From Nonomuraea polychroma (lineage in GTDB: Bacteria; Actinomycetota; Actinomycetes; Streptosporangiales; Streptosporangiaceae), in NCBI RefSeq assembly GCF_004011505.1, contig NZ_SAUN01000001.1:10381501-10445500 (forward strand): a stretch of DNA of 64,000 nt. The letters are read 5' to 3'. Below the pieces are notes generated by a model. The model saw nothing but the letters and a program-made list of their open reading frames with translations. It was not told the DNA's origin and made no database searches. Both the position numbers and the translations under genes were made by a program. Positions 51,663 through 59,714 of the stretch are shown piece after piece. Numbering within the stretch: the first letter of the stretch is position 1; each line of letters starts with the position of its first letter.

Positions 51663-51938
51663 TCAGAGCTGGAGCAGGCTGCCGTCCCGGTCGATGTGGT
51701 CGGCCGACTCGTCGTCGAACCACATGCCGCCGGTCGCCAGGTAACGGAAGCGATGAATCCCCGGCGGGAGGATCACCGACACCGTACGCAGGCCGCTGCG
51801 GCGAAGCAGGAGTTCGTGGCGGCCGGGTGACCAGTCGTTGAAGTCGCCGACGACGCTGACGATGCCGGCGGGCTGGTCCGCGGGCAGGGTGAAGGTGATC
51901 CGGGTCTTCTTCCCGAACAGGGGTGTACGCCTGAGCAT
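51663..51938 (-). CDS. CBM48/isoamylase early-set-type domain protein
   Basis: 91-residue stand-alone immunoglobulin-like domain: ITFTLPADQPAGIVSVVGDF and NDWSPGRHELLLR near 14-46, IHRFRYLATGGMWFDDESADH near 62-82. The GDFNDW motif is typical of glycogen-binding domains of branching enzymes and AMPK. No catalytic domain is attached. Likely a carbohydrate-binding protein. The ATG at 51938 fits. Confidence 0.7.
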   Translation of the reverse strand: MLRRTPLFGKKTRITFTLPADQPAGIVSVVGDFNDWSPGRHELLLRRSGLRTVSVILPPGIHRFRYLATGGMWFDDESADHIDRDGSLLQL

Positions 51939-52056
51939 TGCAAATCCTCCCGGGGGGCGGGGAACGGCCCCCAGCTTGGTGGGACGGGAGCGCCAGGAGG
52001 AATAGGACGCGCGGGACGTAACCTACATTTCACCAGAGTTCACAGATCAGGTTCGC

Positions 52057-52461
52057 TTAGACGTCGACGTCCACGTGGGCCCGCCACACGCCGTCGGTCC
52101 TGCCGAAGCGCAGGTGCTGTACGGCGACCGCCTTGGGCACCGGCCCCACCCGCACCACGGCGCCGACCGGCACGGTGGCCAGCCGTACCTCGACCTGCCC
52201 CATGGTGGCCTTGGTGCGCTCGTCGACGGACACGTCCACCGCCACCCGATGGCATGCCTCCACCTGGTAGATCGCCTCGTCCAGCACGTCCATGAGCAGC
52301 GCCTCGTCGGTCTCCTCCGCCGAGACGATCACGACGCTGTCGTCCGGGACGGCGTCGCCCACGTCGGCGAAGTTCTCCACCAGAGCCTGCACCGCCTCTG
52401 CCAGGCACTCCTCCCGAGTGTCCGCCCACGCTTCCACGACGATGCCGACGACATGCGACAC
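52057..52461 (-). CDS. archease-like protein
   Basis: 134-residue protein similar in layout to archease: GIVVEAWADTREECLAEAVQ, then VQALVENFADV near 6-35, LLMDVLDEAIYQVEACHRVAV near 58-78, and KAVAVQHLRFGRTDGVWRAH, then VDVDV at the end. In archaea and metazoa archease activates the RtcB RNA ligase; no rtcB is visible in this window. The GTG at 52461 is preferred. The start is not certain, as the frame is open further upstream to about 52800. Confidence 0.6.
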   Translation of the reverse strand: MSHVVGIVVEAWADTREECLAEAVQALVENFADVGDAVPDDSVVIVSAEETDEALLMDVLDEAIYQVEACHRVAVDVSVDERTKATMGQVEVRLATVPVGAVVRVGPVPKAVAVQHLRFGRTDGVWRAHVDVDV

Positions 52462-52580
52462 CGCGCGATGCCCTCTCCCCACACTGTCCACTCCACCACC
52501 CACACGAACCGCTGGGAAGAGGGCAGGGGCCGCACAGGCGCGACTCGCACCCCTGTTCCGGCCCGGCGGAGAAAGGTGCA

Positions 52581-52694
52581 TCAGGGGATGGTGTGCGCGC
52601 GCACGAGGGCAGGGTCGAAGTGCTCCAGATAAGTACCAAAGCCAAGCTCTCCCGCAAATCCCGACAAGGTGTGATGGGGCCCGAAGGCGCGCAT
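52581..52694 (-). CDS. possible 37-residue peptide
   Basis: ATG at 52694 reads 37 codons to a TGA at 52581: MRAFGPHHTLSGFAGELGFG then TYLEHFDPALVRAHTIP. Composition is balanced and not obviously a GC artefact, but no good ribosome site is seen (weak GAAG), and the region is otherwise empty (52462-52933 holds no other supported gene). It could be a small exported or precursor peptide, or a gene remnant. Confidence 0.25.
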   Translation of the reverse strand: MRAFGPHHTLSGFAGELGFGTYLEHFDPALVRAHTIP

Positions 52695-52933
52695 ACTTCA
52701 GCGGCGTGCGGTGCTTTGTCACCACCACCCGGTTCGCCGCAATCTCGGCTCCGGTGAAGCCCAGGTCTGGGATCCGGCTTCGGTGGGGATCTCCGGTCAC
52801 GAGGTGACCGCCGCGCGGGTGCGGGACTCGCGGAGGGTCTGAGCTGGAAATACGAACACCACTTCTCCGGCCCCACGGGGTGTCTTACCATGGACCGGTT
52901 CGGCCGCTTGCGCATTCGATGAGGACGGCTCGA

Positions 52934-53839
52934 GTGAATCTTTCCCGCTCCGCATTCATACGCCGGTGGTATTTCCTTTCGCTCGGCCTGGCCGGCGCCG
53001 TGCTCATTCTGCTGAGATTCACCACCTTACGCACCACCACGGCCGACAGCACGGTCCTGCAGAGTCTTTCCGGGATCACCGACAATCTCATCGCCGCCGT
53101 ACTGACCTCCATCATCGTCGGCGCCGCGTACATCTATCTCTTCCCCCAGGACGCCGCGCCCGCGTACGAGACCGTCTCCAGTCGTGACATCGCCCGGGTG
53201 ATCGCGGACCTCTGCGACAACGCGCGAGAGTGGTCGGTCCGTTCGCGCGGCGCCAACTATTTCACCTCGGTGACCCTCCCCGCCCTGGTCGCATCCGCCT
53301 TGGAGCGAGGCGCCTCGATCAGGATGCGGGTGCAGTGTCTCGATCCCGACCAGCCGCAGCTGCTGGCGGCCTATGCCGAGTCGATGAGCGACATCCGCTC
53401 CCGCGTGGGAACCTGGTCGGCCGCGCGGGCGCGGCTGGAGGTGTGCGCGTCGATGCTGCGTGCCGCCCTCCATACCAAGGACGCGCCCAGGGTCACGGTC
53501 GAGTTCGGGCTCAGCCCTTCGATTTGGGTGATGAGCCTGGATCTCACCGACCAGGTGGCCCTGGTCACCGGGCAGAACAAAGGGGAGGACGCGTTGCTCT
53601 TCCGCAGGGAGTCGCAGTTCTTCAAGCCGTATCTGGACGACTTCGACATCAGCTGGAAGGCCTGCCGGGTCGTCAGGCCGCGGCTGAGTAAGGCCATACC
53701 TACTGATCCCCGGAAACTGGCCGAGCAGCACTTTGTCATTCTCGAGGAATTCTATGACTCCCTGGAAATATGTCGGCCGTCGCGGGAGGAACTCCGGGAA
53801 ATAGTGCGGACCCTGAACCGGGAGCACGATTATGCCTAG
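52934..53839 (+). CDS. two-helix membrane protein with large cytoplasmic domain
   Basis: 301-residue protein. Membrane helices lie near 12-32 (WYFLSLGLAGAVLILLRF) and near 48-72 (ITDNLIAAVLTSIIVGAAYIYLF). A long soluble domain follows: SRDIARVIADLCDNAREWSV, then RSRGANYFTSVTLPALVASA, and IRMRVQCLDPDQPQLLAAYA. This domain looks distantly like phospholipase-D-type or DUF5919-like domains of regulators, but no HKD motif is present. The GTG at 52934 is chosen; GAGG lies 9 bases upstream. It overlaps the next gene's ATG by 8 bases. No known function. Confidence 0.55.
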   Translation: MNLSRSAFIRRWYFLSLGLAGAVLILLRFTTLRTTTADSTVLQSLSGITDNLIAAVLTSIIVGAAYIYLFPQDAAPAYETVSSRDIARVIADLCDNAREWSVRSRGANYFTSVTLPALVASALERGASIRMRVQCLDPDQPQLLAAYAESMSDIRSRVGTWSAARARLEVCASMLRAALHTKDAPRVTVEFGLSPSIWVMSLDLTDQVALVTGQNKGEDALLFRRESQFFKPYLDDFDISWKACRVVRPRLSKAIPTDPRKLAEQHFVILEEFYDSLEICRPSREELREIVRTLNREHDYA

Positions 53840-54470
53840 CCCGGCCGCGTGGCTGGCCGGCTGCCGCGTCGAGGATGTCCGGGAGTGGGCGGACCGCGAC
53901 CGGGTGCTCGCCTACGAGCATCCCTATGGATTCATGGTGGTACGGCTGGCGCAGGCTTTCGCGCCGGGCTGGCAGATCCGCATGCACCTGTGGCCACCCA
54001 AGGCAGTGCAGGAGGAGCGGATGCGGATGAACGGCACGCATCTGCAGCAGGTGCACGCGCATGGCTGGCACCTGTGGAGCCGAGTGCTGCTGGGCGTGCT
54101 GGACGAGGCCGGCTACACAGCTTTCGACGAGCCGGGGTCGCCGCTGGCGGCGTATTCGGTGAGCAGCGACTACGGCCGGGGGAGCAGCCGCCTTCGGATG
54201 GAGCGGGACGGCGTGACGGTCCAGGAGGATCGGCGGCTGCGCAGGATGCCGGGCGGCGAGCCGTACCTCATTCCGGCGGGCCGCCTGCACGCTAGCTTCT
54301 CCGCGACGGAATCCTGGAGCGTGTCGCTGGTCGCGACCGAACTGGCCGGCAACGTGCCCTCCACAGTGATCGCTCCTCGGTCGCTCGGCAGCGCTTCGGC
54401 GAACGAACGCGGGAAGGCGCGTGACCTTCCCGTGTTGTGGTCCCTCCTCGACGGCGTTGCGAACACCTGA
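53832..54470 (+). CDS. cupin-fold metal-binding protein (cysteine-dioxygenase-like layout)
   Basis: 212-residue protein. HAHGWHLWSRVLLG near 74-87 gives an H-x-H pair, and LIPAGRLHASF near 149-159 gives a third His. The rest shows a cupin beta-barrel (MRMERDGVTVQEDRRLRRM and SWSVSLVATE). The three-His arrangement resembles thiol dioxygenases, but the substrate is unknown. The ATG at 53832 has GGGAG upstream; it overlaps the previous stop by 8 bases, so co-translation is likely. It is followed at once by another overlapping gene. Confidence 0.55.
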   Translation: MPSPAAWLAGCRVEDVREWADRDRVLAYEHPYGFMVVRLAQAFAPGWQIRMHLWPPKAVQEERMRMNGTHLQQVHAHGWHLWSRVLLGVLDEAGYTAFDEPGSPLAAYSVSSDYGRGSSRLRMERDGVTVQEDRRLRRMPGGEPYLIPAGRLHASFSATESWSVSLVATELAGNVPSTVIAPRSLGSASANERGKARDLPVLWSLLDGVANT

Positions 54471-55150
54471 TCACACCCGAAGTTCATGAGGCGGCCACCC
54501 TCGCGCGCACGCAGGCCGTCATGGCCGACACCACGGCCTGGGCCGCTGTCCACGGTTTACCCTCGCCGCCGCACGACCTTCCGCTGTACGCGGCGCACGG
54601 GCCGGCAGCCACGGTGTCGGCGGCGTTCTCCGCCGACACCGTGTGGTACGCGCAGGTGTGGGCCGCGGCCTCCGCACTGCTGCATGGGGAACGTTCCAGC
54701 AGGTCTGGGCGGGTATGCGTGGCGCGAGGAGAGGACCGGTGGTGGGCGGCCGTCGTGTATCCGCCAGGCTCGGACGAGGAGTGGTACGAGGTGGTGAACG
54801 AGGTCGAGCGCATGACCGAGAACAAGGTGGACGCCTCGGGCAGCACGCTGCTGTTGAGCCCGTGGCGCACGCCCGATCTCCGGGCGCGCGGCTGGGAACT
54901 CGCCGGTTACCCGGTCTTGCTGCACCGTAAGGCGGGCGACGGTGGCAGGGAGGCGCCCGCGCCGCCCGACCTGGTCCTGTGCCGTGCCGGTCAAGAGACG
55001 AGGTCGGCGTGCTTCGTCACGCCTGCGGATCTGGCGGCCGACGTGACCGGCATGCTCGCCGGAGCGTGGCGATCGGCCGGGCCCCCGTCATCGCCGCCCA
55101 GCTTCTCGCCGGGGTACGTGAGCAGGATCGCGCTGTTCCCCGCCCGCTGA
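54437..55150 (+). CDS. protein of unknown function, third gene of the membrane-cupin set
   Basis: 237-residue protein with no family I can name. HEAATLARTQAVMADTTAWA near residues 18-37, then AAHGPAATVSAAFSADTVWY near 52-71, DRWWAAVVYPPGSDEEWYEVVNEVERMT near 92-119, and RTPDLRARGWELAGYPVLLHRK near 134-156. Cys residues are few; no membrane segment. The start is uncertain: GTG 54437 overlaps the cupin stop, ATG 54521 is an alternative. Its place suggests it acts with the two genes upstream. Confidence 0.45.
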   Translation: MVPPRRRCEHLITPEVHEAATLARTQAVMADTTAWAAVHGLPSPPHDLPLYAAHGPAATVSAAFSADTVWYAQVWAAASALLHGERSSRSGRVCVARGEDRWWAAVVYPPGSDEEWYEVVNEVERMTENKVDASGSTLLLSPWRTPDLRARGWELAGYPVLLHRKAGDGGREAPAPPDLVLCRAGQETRSACFVTPADLAADVTGMLAGAWRSAGPPSSPPSFSPGYVSRIALFPAR

Positions 55151-55154
55151 CCGA

Positions 55155-55913
55155 TCAGTCGCCTCGCACGGCGCACAGCAGCCGGTTGTTCCCGTGTTGC
55201 CAGAGCGTGCCGATCTCGGTGAAGCCGCTATCCCGGAGCGCCTCGACGTGATGCGACATCAGGTGCGACTCGGAGCCGTGGTGGGCGGCCCCGGCCGTGG
55301 TGCGCTCCTGATTGAGCTCGGCGAACGCCGGATCCGCCATGATCGCCTCCCACCAGGCCCGCCAGTCCTCCGGCCGGTCCGCGCCGAACGCCCGCTCGCT
55401 CTGGCGCTCGTGCACGGCACGCTCCAGCCGCGCCAGGACGGGCGTGGTGTCGTCGGTGTCCATGTGGTCGCCGTTGAGCAGCAGCCCGCCCGGCCGCAGC
55501 ACATCGGCCAGTTCCCCGTAGACGCGGCGCAGGTCGGGCCCGGAGATCCAGTGCAGCGCGGTCGTGCTGACCGCGGCGTCGGCGGGCCGGTCCAGGCCGA
55601 GCAGCCCCGTCCACCCGCTCGTACGCAGATCTGCGGGTACGAACGTGAGCTGCGGATACGCTGCCCGCCCGAGCCCGAGCAGCAGCGGATCGGCGTCCAC
55701 CGACACGACCGTGGCCTTGGGCAGCCGGTCGAGCAGCCGCGCGGACAACGACCCCGGTCCGCACCCCAGGTCGATGACCAGCGGATCGGGCCGTTCCAGC
55801 GCCTCCACGGCGTCGATCAACGCGGTGAACCGCTCCTCGCGGTCGGGAAGGTAGCCCTCCTGCTGGCGGTCCCAGCGCGCGATCCAGTCGAGTGCGGCAT
55901 CGTGTGTGAGCAC
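55155..55913 (-). CDS. class I SAM-dependent methyltransferase
   Basis: 252-residue enzyme. The SAM motif VIDLGCGPGSLSARLLD is near 45-60, VSVDADPLLLGLG near 70-82, and the post-motif stretch ADAAVSTTALHWISGPDLRRVYG near 107-129 (catalytic/ligand region). Start: GTG at 55913 with AAGGAG 6 bases upstream; a longer frame to 55955 would cross the operator. Small-molecule substrate, unknown. Divergent from a CGNR zinc-finger regulator. Confidence 0.82.
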   Translation of the reverse strand: MLTHDAALDWIARWDRQQEGYLPDREERFTALIDAVEALERPDPLVIDLGCGPGSLSARLLDRLPKATVVSVDADPLLLGLGRAAYPQLTFVPADLRTSGWTGLLGLDRPADAAVSTTALHWISGPDLRRVYGELADVLRPGGLLLNGDHMDTDDTTPVLARLERAVHERQSERAFGADRPEDWRAWWEAIMADPAFAELNQERTTAGAAHHGSESHLMSHHVEALRDSGFTEIGTLWQHGNNRLLCAVRGD

Positions 55914-55923
55914 GAACGTCTCC

Positions 55924-55957
55924 TTGTGACCGTCGTTTAAACTTTCGGCAGTCACAA
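55924..55957. promoter_or_regulatory. symmetric operator between methyltransferase and CGNR genes
   Basis: TTGTGAC (55924-55930) and GTCACAA (55951-55957) face each other around a central GTTTAAAC palindrome (55935-55942). A second pair TGTAA...TTACA lies near 55973-55995. The sites are likely bound by the CGNR-type regulator. Confidence 0.5.
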
Positions 55958-55985
55958 CGTAGAACACGAAGGTGTAACCGGTCAA

Positions 55986-56555
55986 TTGGATTACAACAGT
56001 CACACGGATGTGGTGGTCAGGGTCACGGTCGCCCTGGTGAACGCGCTGACCCCAGGCGAGCAGCGTGGACGGACCTTCCCTGCGCCCGCCGACGCCGGCG
56101 CCGCCGCCACTGAGGGCCTGCGCAGCGTCTACCCGGCCTACCGGGAGGTCACCGCGGCGGAGGGCGCGGAGCTCACCGAGGTCGCCGCCCGCCTGCGGAC
56201 GGTCTTCGTCGCCGTCGCCGCGGCGGACATCGACACCGCGGCCACGCGGGTCAACGAGCTCCTGGAGGAGACCCGCGCCAGGCCGATGCTCGAGAAGCAC
56301 GACGGCGAGCCGTGGCACCTGCACTTCCACGGCCGTGGCGGCACCATGGCCGGCGACTGGGCGGCGAGTTGCGCGACCGGGCTGGCGATCGTGCTGGGCA
56401 GCGAGTTCAGTGACCGCCTCGGGGTCTGCACGGCGCCTCACTGTGACCGGGTCTACGTGGACGTGTCACGCAACGGCACCCGCAGGTTCTGCTCCACCGC
56501 CTGCCAGAACCGCGTCAAGACGGCCGCCTTCCGCGCCAGGAGCAAGACCGACTGA
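55986..56555 (+). CDS. CGNR zinc-finger (ABATE) regulator
   Basis: 189-residue protein: N-terminal stress-related ABATE domain (VVVRVTVALVNALTPGEQRG) and C-terminal CGNR-type zinc finger with CTAPHCDRVYVDVSRNGTRR and FCSTACQNRVKTAAFRAR, four Cys plus a basic tail. Starts with a TTG at 55986 (DYNSHTDVVV...), as the family N-terminus (MDFxSHTD) fits this. It probably regulates the divergent methyltransferase and itself. Confidence 0.75.
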   Translation: MDYNSHTDVVVRVTVALVNALTPGEQRGRTFPAPADAGAAATEGLRSVYPAYREVTAAEGAELTEVAARLRTVFVAVAAADIDTAATRVNELLEETRARPMLEKHDGEPWHLHFHGRGGTMAGDWAASCATGLAIVLGSEFSDRLGVCTAPHCDRVYVDVSRNGTRRFCSTACQNRVKTAAFRARSKTD

Positions 56556-56565
56556 CCGGCCCCCT

Positions 56566-56601
56566 GCTCCAGCTCCCCGGTGCGGACCGGGGAGCTGGAG
56601 C
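56566..56601. terminator. 15-bp bidirectional terminator
   Basis: GCTCCAGCTCCCCGG (56566-56580) pairs with CCGGGGAGCTGGAGC (56587-56601) around a 6-base loop, between the CGNR gene and the small minus-strand frame. Confidence 0.85.
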
Positions 56602-56605
56602 CCGT

Positions 56606-56713
56606 TCATTCGGCGGCCAGCCGTTCTGCCTCTTCGTGCAGCGCGAGGATGAGGACCAGCTCCAGCTGGAGCTGGTCCAGGTCCGGCGCCGCGAGGCCGT
56701 CAAGGACGCGCAT
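56606..56713 (-). CDS. possible 35-residue small acidic protein
   Basis: ATG at 56713 reads 35 codons: MRVLDGLAAPDLDQLQLELV then LILALHEEAERLAAE, ending at a TGA at 56606, next to a strong terminator. A GGGAGG site lies 6 bases before the ATG. The helical amphipathic pattern, good ribosome site and terminator favour a real small gene; no relative is known to me. Confidence 0.45.
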   Translation of the reverse strand: MRVLDGLAAPDLDQLQLELVLILALHEEAERLAAE

Positions 56714-56764
56714 AATGGGCCTCCCTGACTGAATGACGCCCCACAAGTCACACCGGTTTACACC

Positions 56765-57130
56765 CTACGTCTCGCTTCTGAAGCGCTCCCATGCCGATTG
56801 GCGTGTCATGCCGAGTGCCGCGCCGATGCGCTCCCAGCTGACGTCTCTGCCGCGTAGGTGCGCCACCCAGTCGCGCAGATTGTCGTCGACCTGGGCCTGC
56901 ACGGCCGCGATTTTCGGTAGATGTTCGAGTATTTGCTCTTCGGTCATCGTCTCCCACATGGGGAGGCGGGGCTCGGTGGAGGTGACGAGTCGTTCCTCTT
57001 CCAGGATGTCATTGCAGAGTTGGATGCACTGGTCGCAAATGTGCACACCAGGACCGGCAATGAGCTTTTCCACCTCCGAACTCTTCTTGTGACAGAAAGA
57101 GCAGCGGATCTTGTCCTTCCAGTCAGGCAT
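56765..57130 (-). CDS. ClpX-type C4 zinc-finger and helix-turn-helix protein
   Basis: 121-residue protein. The N-terminal C4 zinc finger resembles that of ClpX ([20 protein letters not shown], then [14 protein letters not shown]). The C-terminal part has a helix-turn-helix ([21 protein letters not shown]). It lacks the AAA+ domain. It may act as an adaptor or regulator using ClpX-type substrate recognition. The ATG at 57130 is used. It lies 17 bases downstream of a coiled-coil gene on the same strand. Confidence 0.8.
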   Translation of the reverse strand: MPDWKDKIRCSFCHKKSSEVEKLIAGPGVHICDQCIQLCNDILEEERLVTSTEPRLPMWETMTEEQILEHLPKIAAVQAQVDDNLRDWVAHLRGRDVSWERIGAALGMTRQSAWERFRSET

Positions 57131-57147
57131 GGCCTGACAGTAGGCCG

Positions 57148-57504
57148 TCAGGCGACGCCTGACAATCCTGCGCGCCGATCCCGCTCCATCTGTGCCTGCA
57201 AGATGGCCTGCCGTTCCTCAGTGATCCTTCGGCAGATCGTCACGTACGCGGTCAGCACTTTGGAGTACGCCTGTCGTGCCTGCTCCACCTGCACGCGCAG
57301 GCTCAGGATGCGATCGGCGTCGCCGAGGCGCTCCGCCCCGGCCAGCAACGCGCGGGCCTCGTCAACGATCTCTTCGGCCCGCATCCTCGTACGGCGCAGC
57401 AAGACAGAGCATTCGTGCAGCTCCGCCAGCCGAGCCGAAGAGACGATGAACTCGGCAGTGTGCACCGCCGATCCGGCCGTTCTCCTGCGGAGATCCGATC
57501 CCAT
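57148..57504 (-). CDS. hypothetical helical (coiled-coil) protein
   Basis: 118-residue, almost wholly helical protein: [23 protein letters not shown], then [20 protein letters not shown], and [20 protein letters not shown]. The basic C-terminal [11 protein letters not shown] is of unknown meaning. ATG at 57504 has GGGAGG 8 bases upstream; a GTG at 57513 is possible. Probably co-transcribed with the ClpX-type zinc-finger gene downstream. The 57505-57828 gap shows no gene. Confidence 0.5.
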   Translation of the reverse strand: MGSDLRRRTAGSAVHTAEFIVSSARLAELHECSVLLRRTRMRAEEIVDEARALLAGAERLGDADRILSLRVQVEQARQAYSKVLTAYVTICRRITEERQAILQAQMERDRRAGLSGVA

Positions 57505-57828
57505 TCCCGCCACCTCCCGGTCAAGGATGCCTAACTGTAGACGCGCAACCTCCGCGTGCGGATCACTCGGGCCATCGGCGGAAGACCTCCATGCACCCGC
57601 TGGTGAGGTTTCTCCTCCCCGGTGGGAAATCCTCTTTCCTGAAGCCCGTTCGGTCGCGGCTGAATGTGGTAATTGACGACCTTGCCGGGGCTTATTCGAG
57701 GAATGCCGTGAATATCCGGTGTCCGCAAAAGCCGGGGGATGAAGACCTGCGATCGGCCCCCACGACCCCCCGCGTTCGTCACATACTGAAACGGAGCGAC
57801 AGCAGACCGTAGCCCGGGAGTGGTGGCG

Positions 57829-59640
57829 ATGCCGGCGACAGGCAACCAGGACGAGGTCGACGTCAGCGTCGTCATCCCCGCACACAACTGCCGGGAATAC
57901 CTCGACAGATGCCTCACGTCCGTGCTCGTGCAGCGGATCAAGAAGGAGATCGTCGTCGTCGACGACGGCTCCACGGACGGCAGTGCCGAGCTGCTGGACC
58001 TCTATGCCTCCTACCACAAGGACAGCATCCGGGTGGTGCACATCGAGCGCAGCGGCGGCGCCGGCCACCCGCGCAACGTCGGCCTCGGGCACGCCACCGG
58101 GCGGTACGTGTTCTTCTGTGACGCCGACGACTACCTCGGCCCCGAGGCGCTGGAACGCATGGTCGCCATGGCCGACAGGAACGGCTCCGACATCGTCCTC
58201 GGCAAGATCGTGGGGCACGGCAGGCGGGCGCCGGTGTCGATGTTCCAGCACAGCGCCGACCGGGCGGAGCTCGGCGACAGCGCCGTCTACAACAGCCTGT
58301 GCTGCTTCAAGCTGTTCAGGAGGGACCTGCTCGAACGCCACCGCATCAGGTTCGGCGAGGGCATGCCCGTCGGCGAGGACATCCTCTTCACGGTCCACGC
58401 CTACTGCCACGCCGGCGTGATCTCCGTCGTCGCCGACTACGACTGCTACCACCTCGTGTCCAGGCCGGACGGCAGCAGCGTCATGCAGCAGCCCGGCAGC
58501 AGGGATCCGATCGCGTGGCTGACCATGATCAGAGAGCCGATCCGGGTCATGGCCGGGCACGTCGAGCCGGGCCCGCTGCGCGACCACCTGCTGCGCAGGC
58601 ACTTCAGGCTGGACGTGTTCGCCCAGCTCGGGACGGTGTTCCTGGAGAGCGACGACATCCGGCGCAAGGACATCGCGCGGGAGGTCGCCGCCCTCTGCGA
58701 CGAGTGGTACACGCCCGGCGTGCACGAGCGGCTGGGCGCCATCGACCGGCAGCGAGCCGGCGCGCTGGACGACATCGACCGGCTGGTGCGCCTGGCCCGC
58801 ATCGAGAGCGCCACCGTGCGGCGCAGGCTGACCGGGCTGCGCTGGGACGGCGCCCGCCTCCTGGTGACGGGCGCGGCCCGGCTCGACGGCATCGGCAGGG
58901 ACGACGGCGTGGCCGTGGTGCTGCGCTCCCGGCACACCCCGCACACCGAGCTGTTCGTGCCCGCGCAGCGCAAGGGCGGCGAGTTCACCGCCCGCGTCGA
59001 GACGAGCACGCTCGATTCCGGCGTCTGGGATCTGCGGGTGGCGGTCGAGCTCGAGGGCGTCGTGCGTTTCGGCAGGCTCGGCGCCGAGCGCGAGAGCGGC
59101 ATCACCTGCCCGCCGCCCCGGCTGTTCGGCGACAGGGTGATCCTGCCGTACTTCACCAAGGACAACGGCAATCTGAGCATCGACGTCGGCGGGCACGTGG
59201 TCGGGGTGCCCGGCACGGCCAGGCTCATCAGGGCCAGGTGGGGGCTCGGGAACCGGCTGGTGGTCGACGGTGAGGTCACCGTCGCGGGCACCACTCCGGC
59301 GGCCGCGCAGATCAGGCGGATCGTCTGGCGCGAGCGGCAGACGGGTCGCGAGCGGACCGAGCCGGTGACGGCGCTGCCCAGCGGCGGGTTCACGGCCAGG
59401 CCGGCGGTGGGCAAGCTCACGCCCGGCACCTGGGACGCCTATCTGGAGCTCGACCTCGGCGGGCCGCCCGCGCGGTTCAGGATCGAGGCCGACGCCGAGG
59501 CGGTCGCGCCGCCGCGCCGATGGTGGTTCGCCGCCCTGCTGCGGACCGTCCGGCCGTACGCGACCTCGGGGAAGGGGCGGCTGAGCACGGTGGTACGGCG
59601 GCTGACGCCCGGGACGATCGTCAGGAAGATTTGGCGCTAA
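57829..59640 (+). CDS. family 2 glycosyltransferase with C-terminal TarS-like module
   Basis: 603-residue protein. The N-terminal GT-A domain reads VSVVIPAHNCREYLDRCL near 9-26, EIVVVDDGSTDGSAELL near 43-59, GGAGHPRNVGLGHATGRYVFF near 78-98, and the DXD motif FCDADDYLGPEALERM. A long beta-rich C-terminal region (about 330-590) resembles the tail of wall teichoic acid glycosyltransferases. The ATG at 57829 has GGGAG about 8 bases upstream. Likely decorates a cell-wall polymer; substrate unknown. Confidence 0.83.
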   Translation: MPATGNQDEVDVSVVIPAHNCREYLDRCLTSVLVQRIKKEIVVVDDGSTDGSAELLDLYASYHKDSIRVVHIERSGGAGHPRNVGLGHATGRYVFFCDADDYLGPEALERMVAMADRNGSDIVLGKIVGHGRRAPVSMFQHSADRAELGDSAVYNSLCCFKLFRRDLLERHRIRFGEGMPVGEDILFTVHAYCHAGVISVVADYDCYHLVSRPDGSSVMQQPGSRDPIAWLTMIREPIRVMAGHVEPGPLRDHLLRRHFRLDVFAQLGTVFLESDDIRRKDIAREVAALCDEWYTPGVHERLGAIDRQRAGALDDIDRLVRLARIESATVRRRLTGLRWDGARLLVTGAARLDGIGRDDGVAVVLRSRHTPHTELFVPAQRKGGEFTARVETSTLDSGVWDLRVAVELEGVVRFGRLGAERESGITCPPPRLFGDRVILPYFTKDNGNLSIDVGGHVVGVPGTARLIRARWGLGNRLVVDGEVTVAGTTPAAAQIRRIVWRERQTGRERTEPVTALPSGGFTARPAVGKLTPGTWDAYLELDLGGPPARFRIEADAEAVAPPRRWWFAALLRTVRPYATSGKGRLSTVVRRLTPGTIVRKIWR

Positions 59641-59663
59641 TTGCCACATATATGCAGGTGCAA
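59641..59663. promoter_or_regulatory. possible metal-regulator site before cbiM
   Basis: TTGCCACATATATGCAGGTG then CAA has TTGC/GCAA arms, AT-rich centre, in the 74-base gap before the cobalt/nickel transporter. It resembles ArsR/SmtB-type or Zur-type operators only loosely. Confidence 0.25.
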
Positions 59664-59714
59664 GACCATGCTTTAAAGTAGGAGCGCTTGTTCGTCCTCT
59701 TGGGAGGCATGGTC

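Noticed and set aside
57148-59649. 833-codon open frame on the minus strand
   Set aside because: Antisense to the GT2 gene with GC-driven openness; only 57148-57504 shows a plausible separate protein with its own ribosome site.
59641-59714. Cobalamin riboswitch before cbiM
   Set aside because: The gap is 74 bases, far too short for a B12 riboswitch, and no B12-box like sequence is present.
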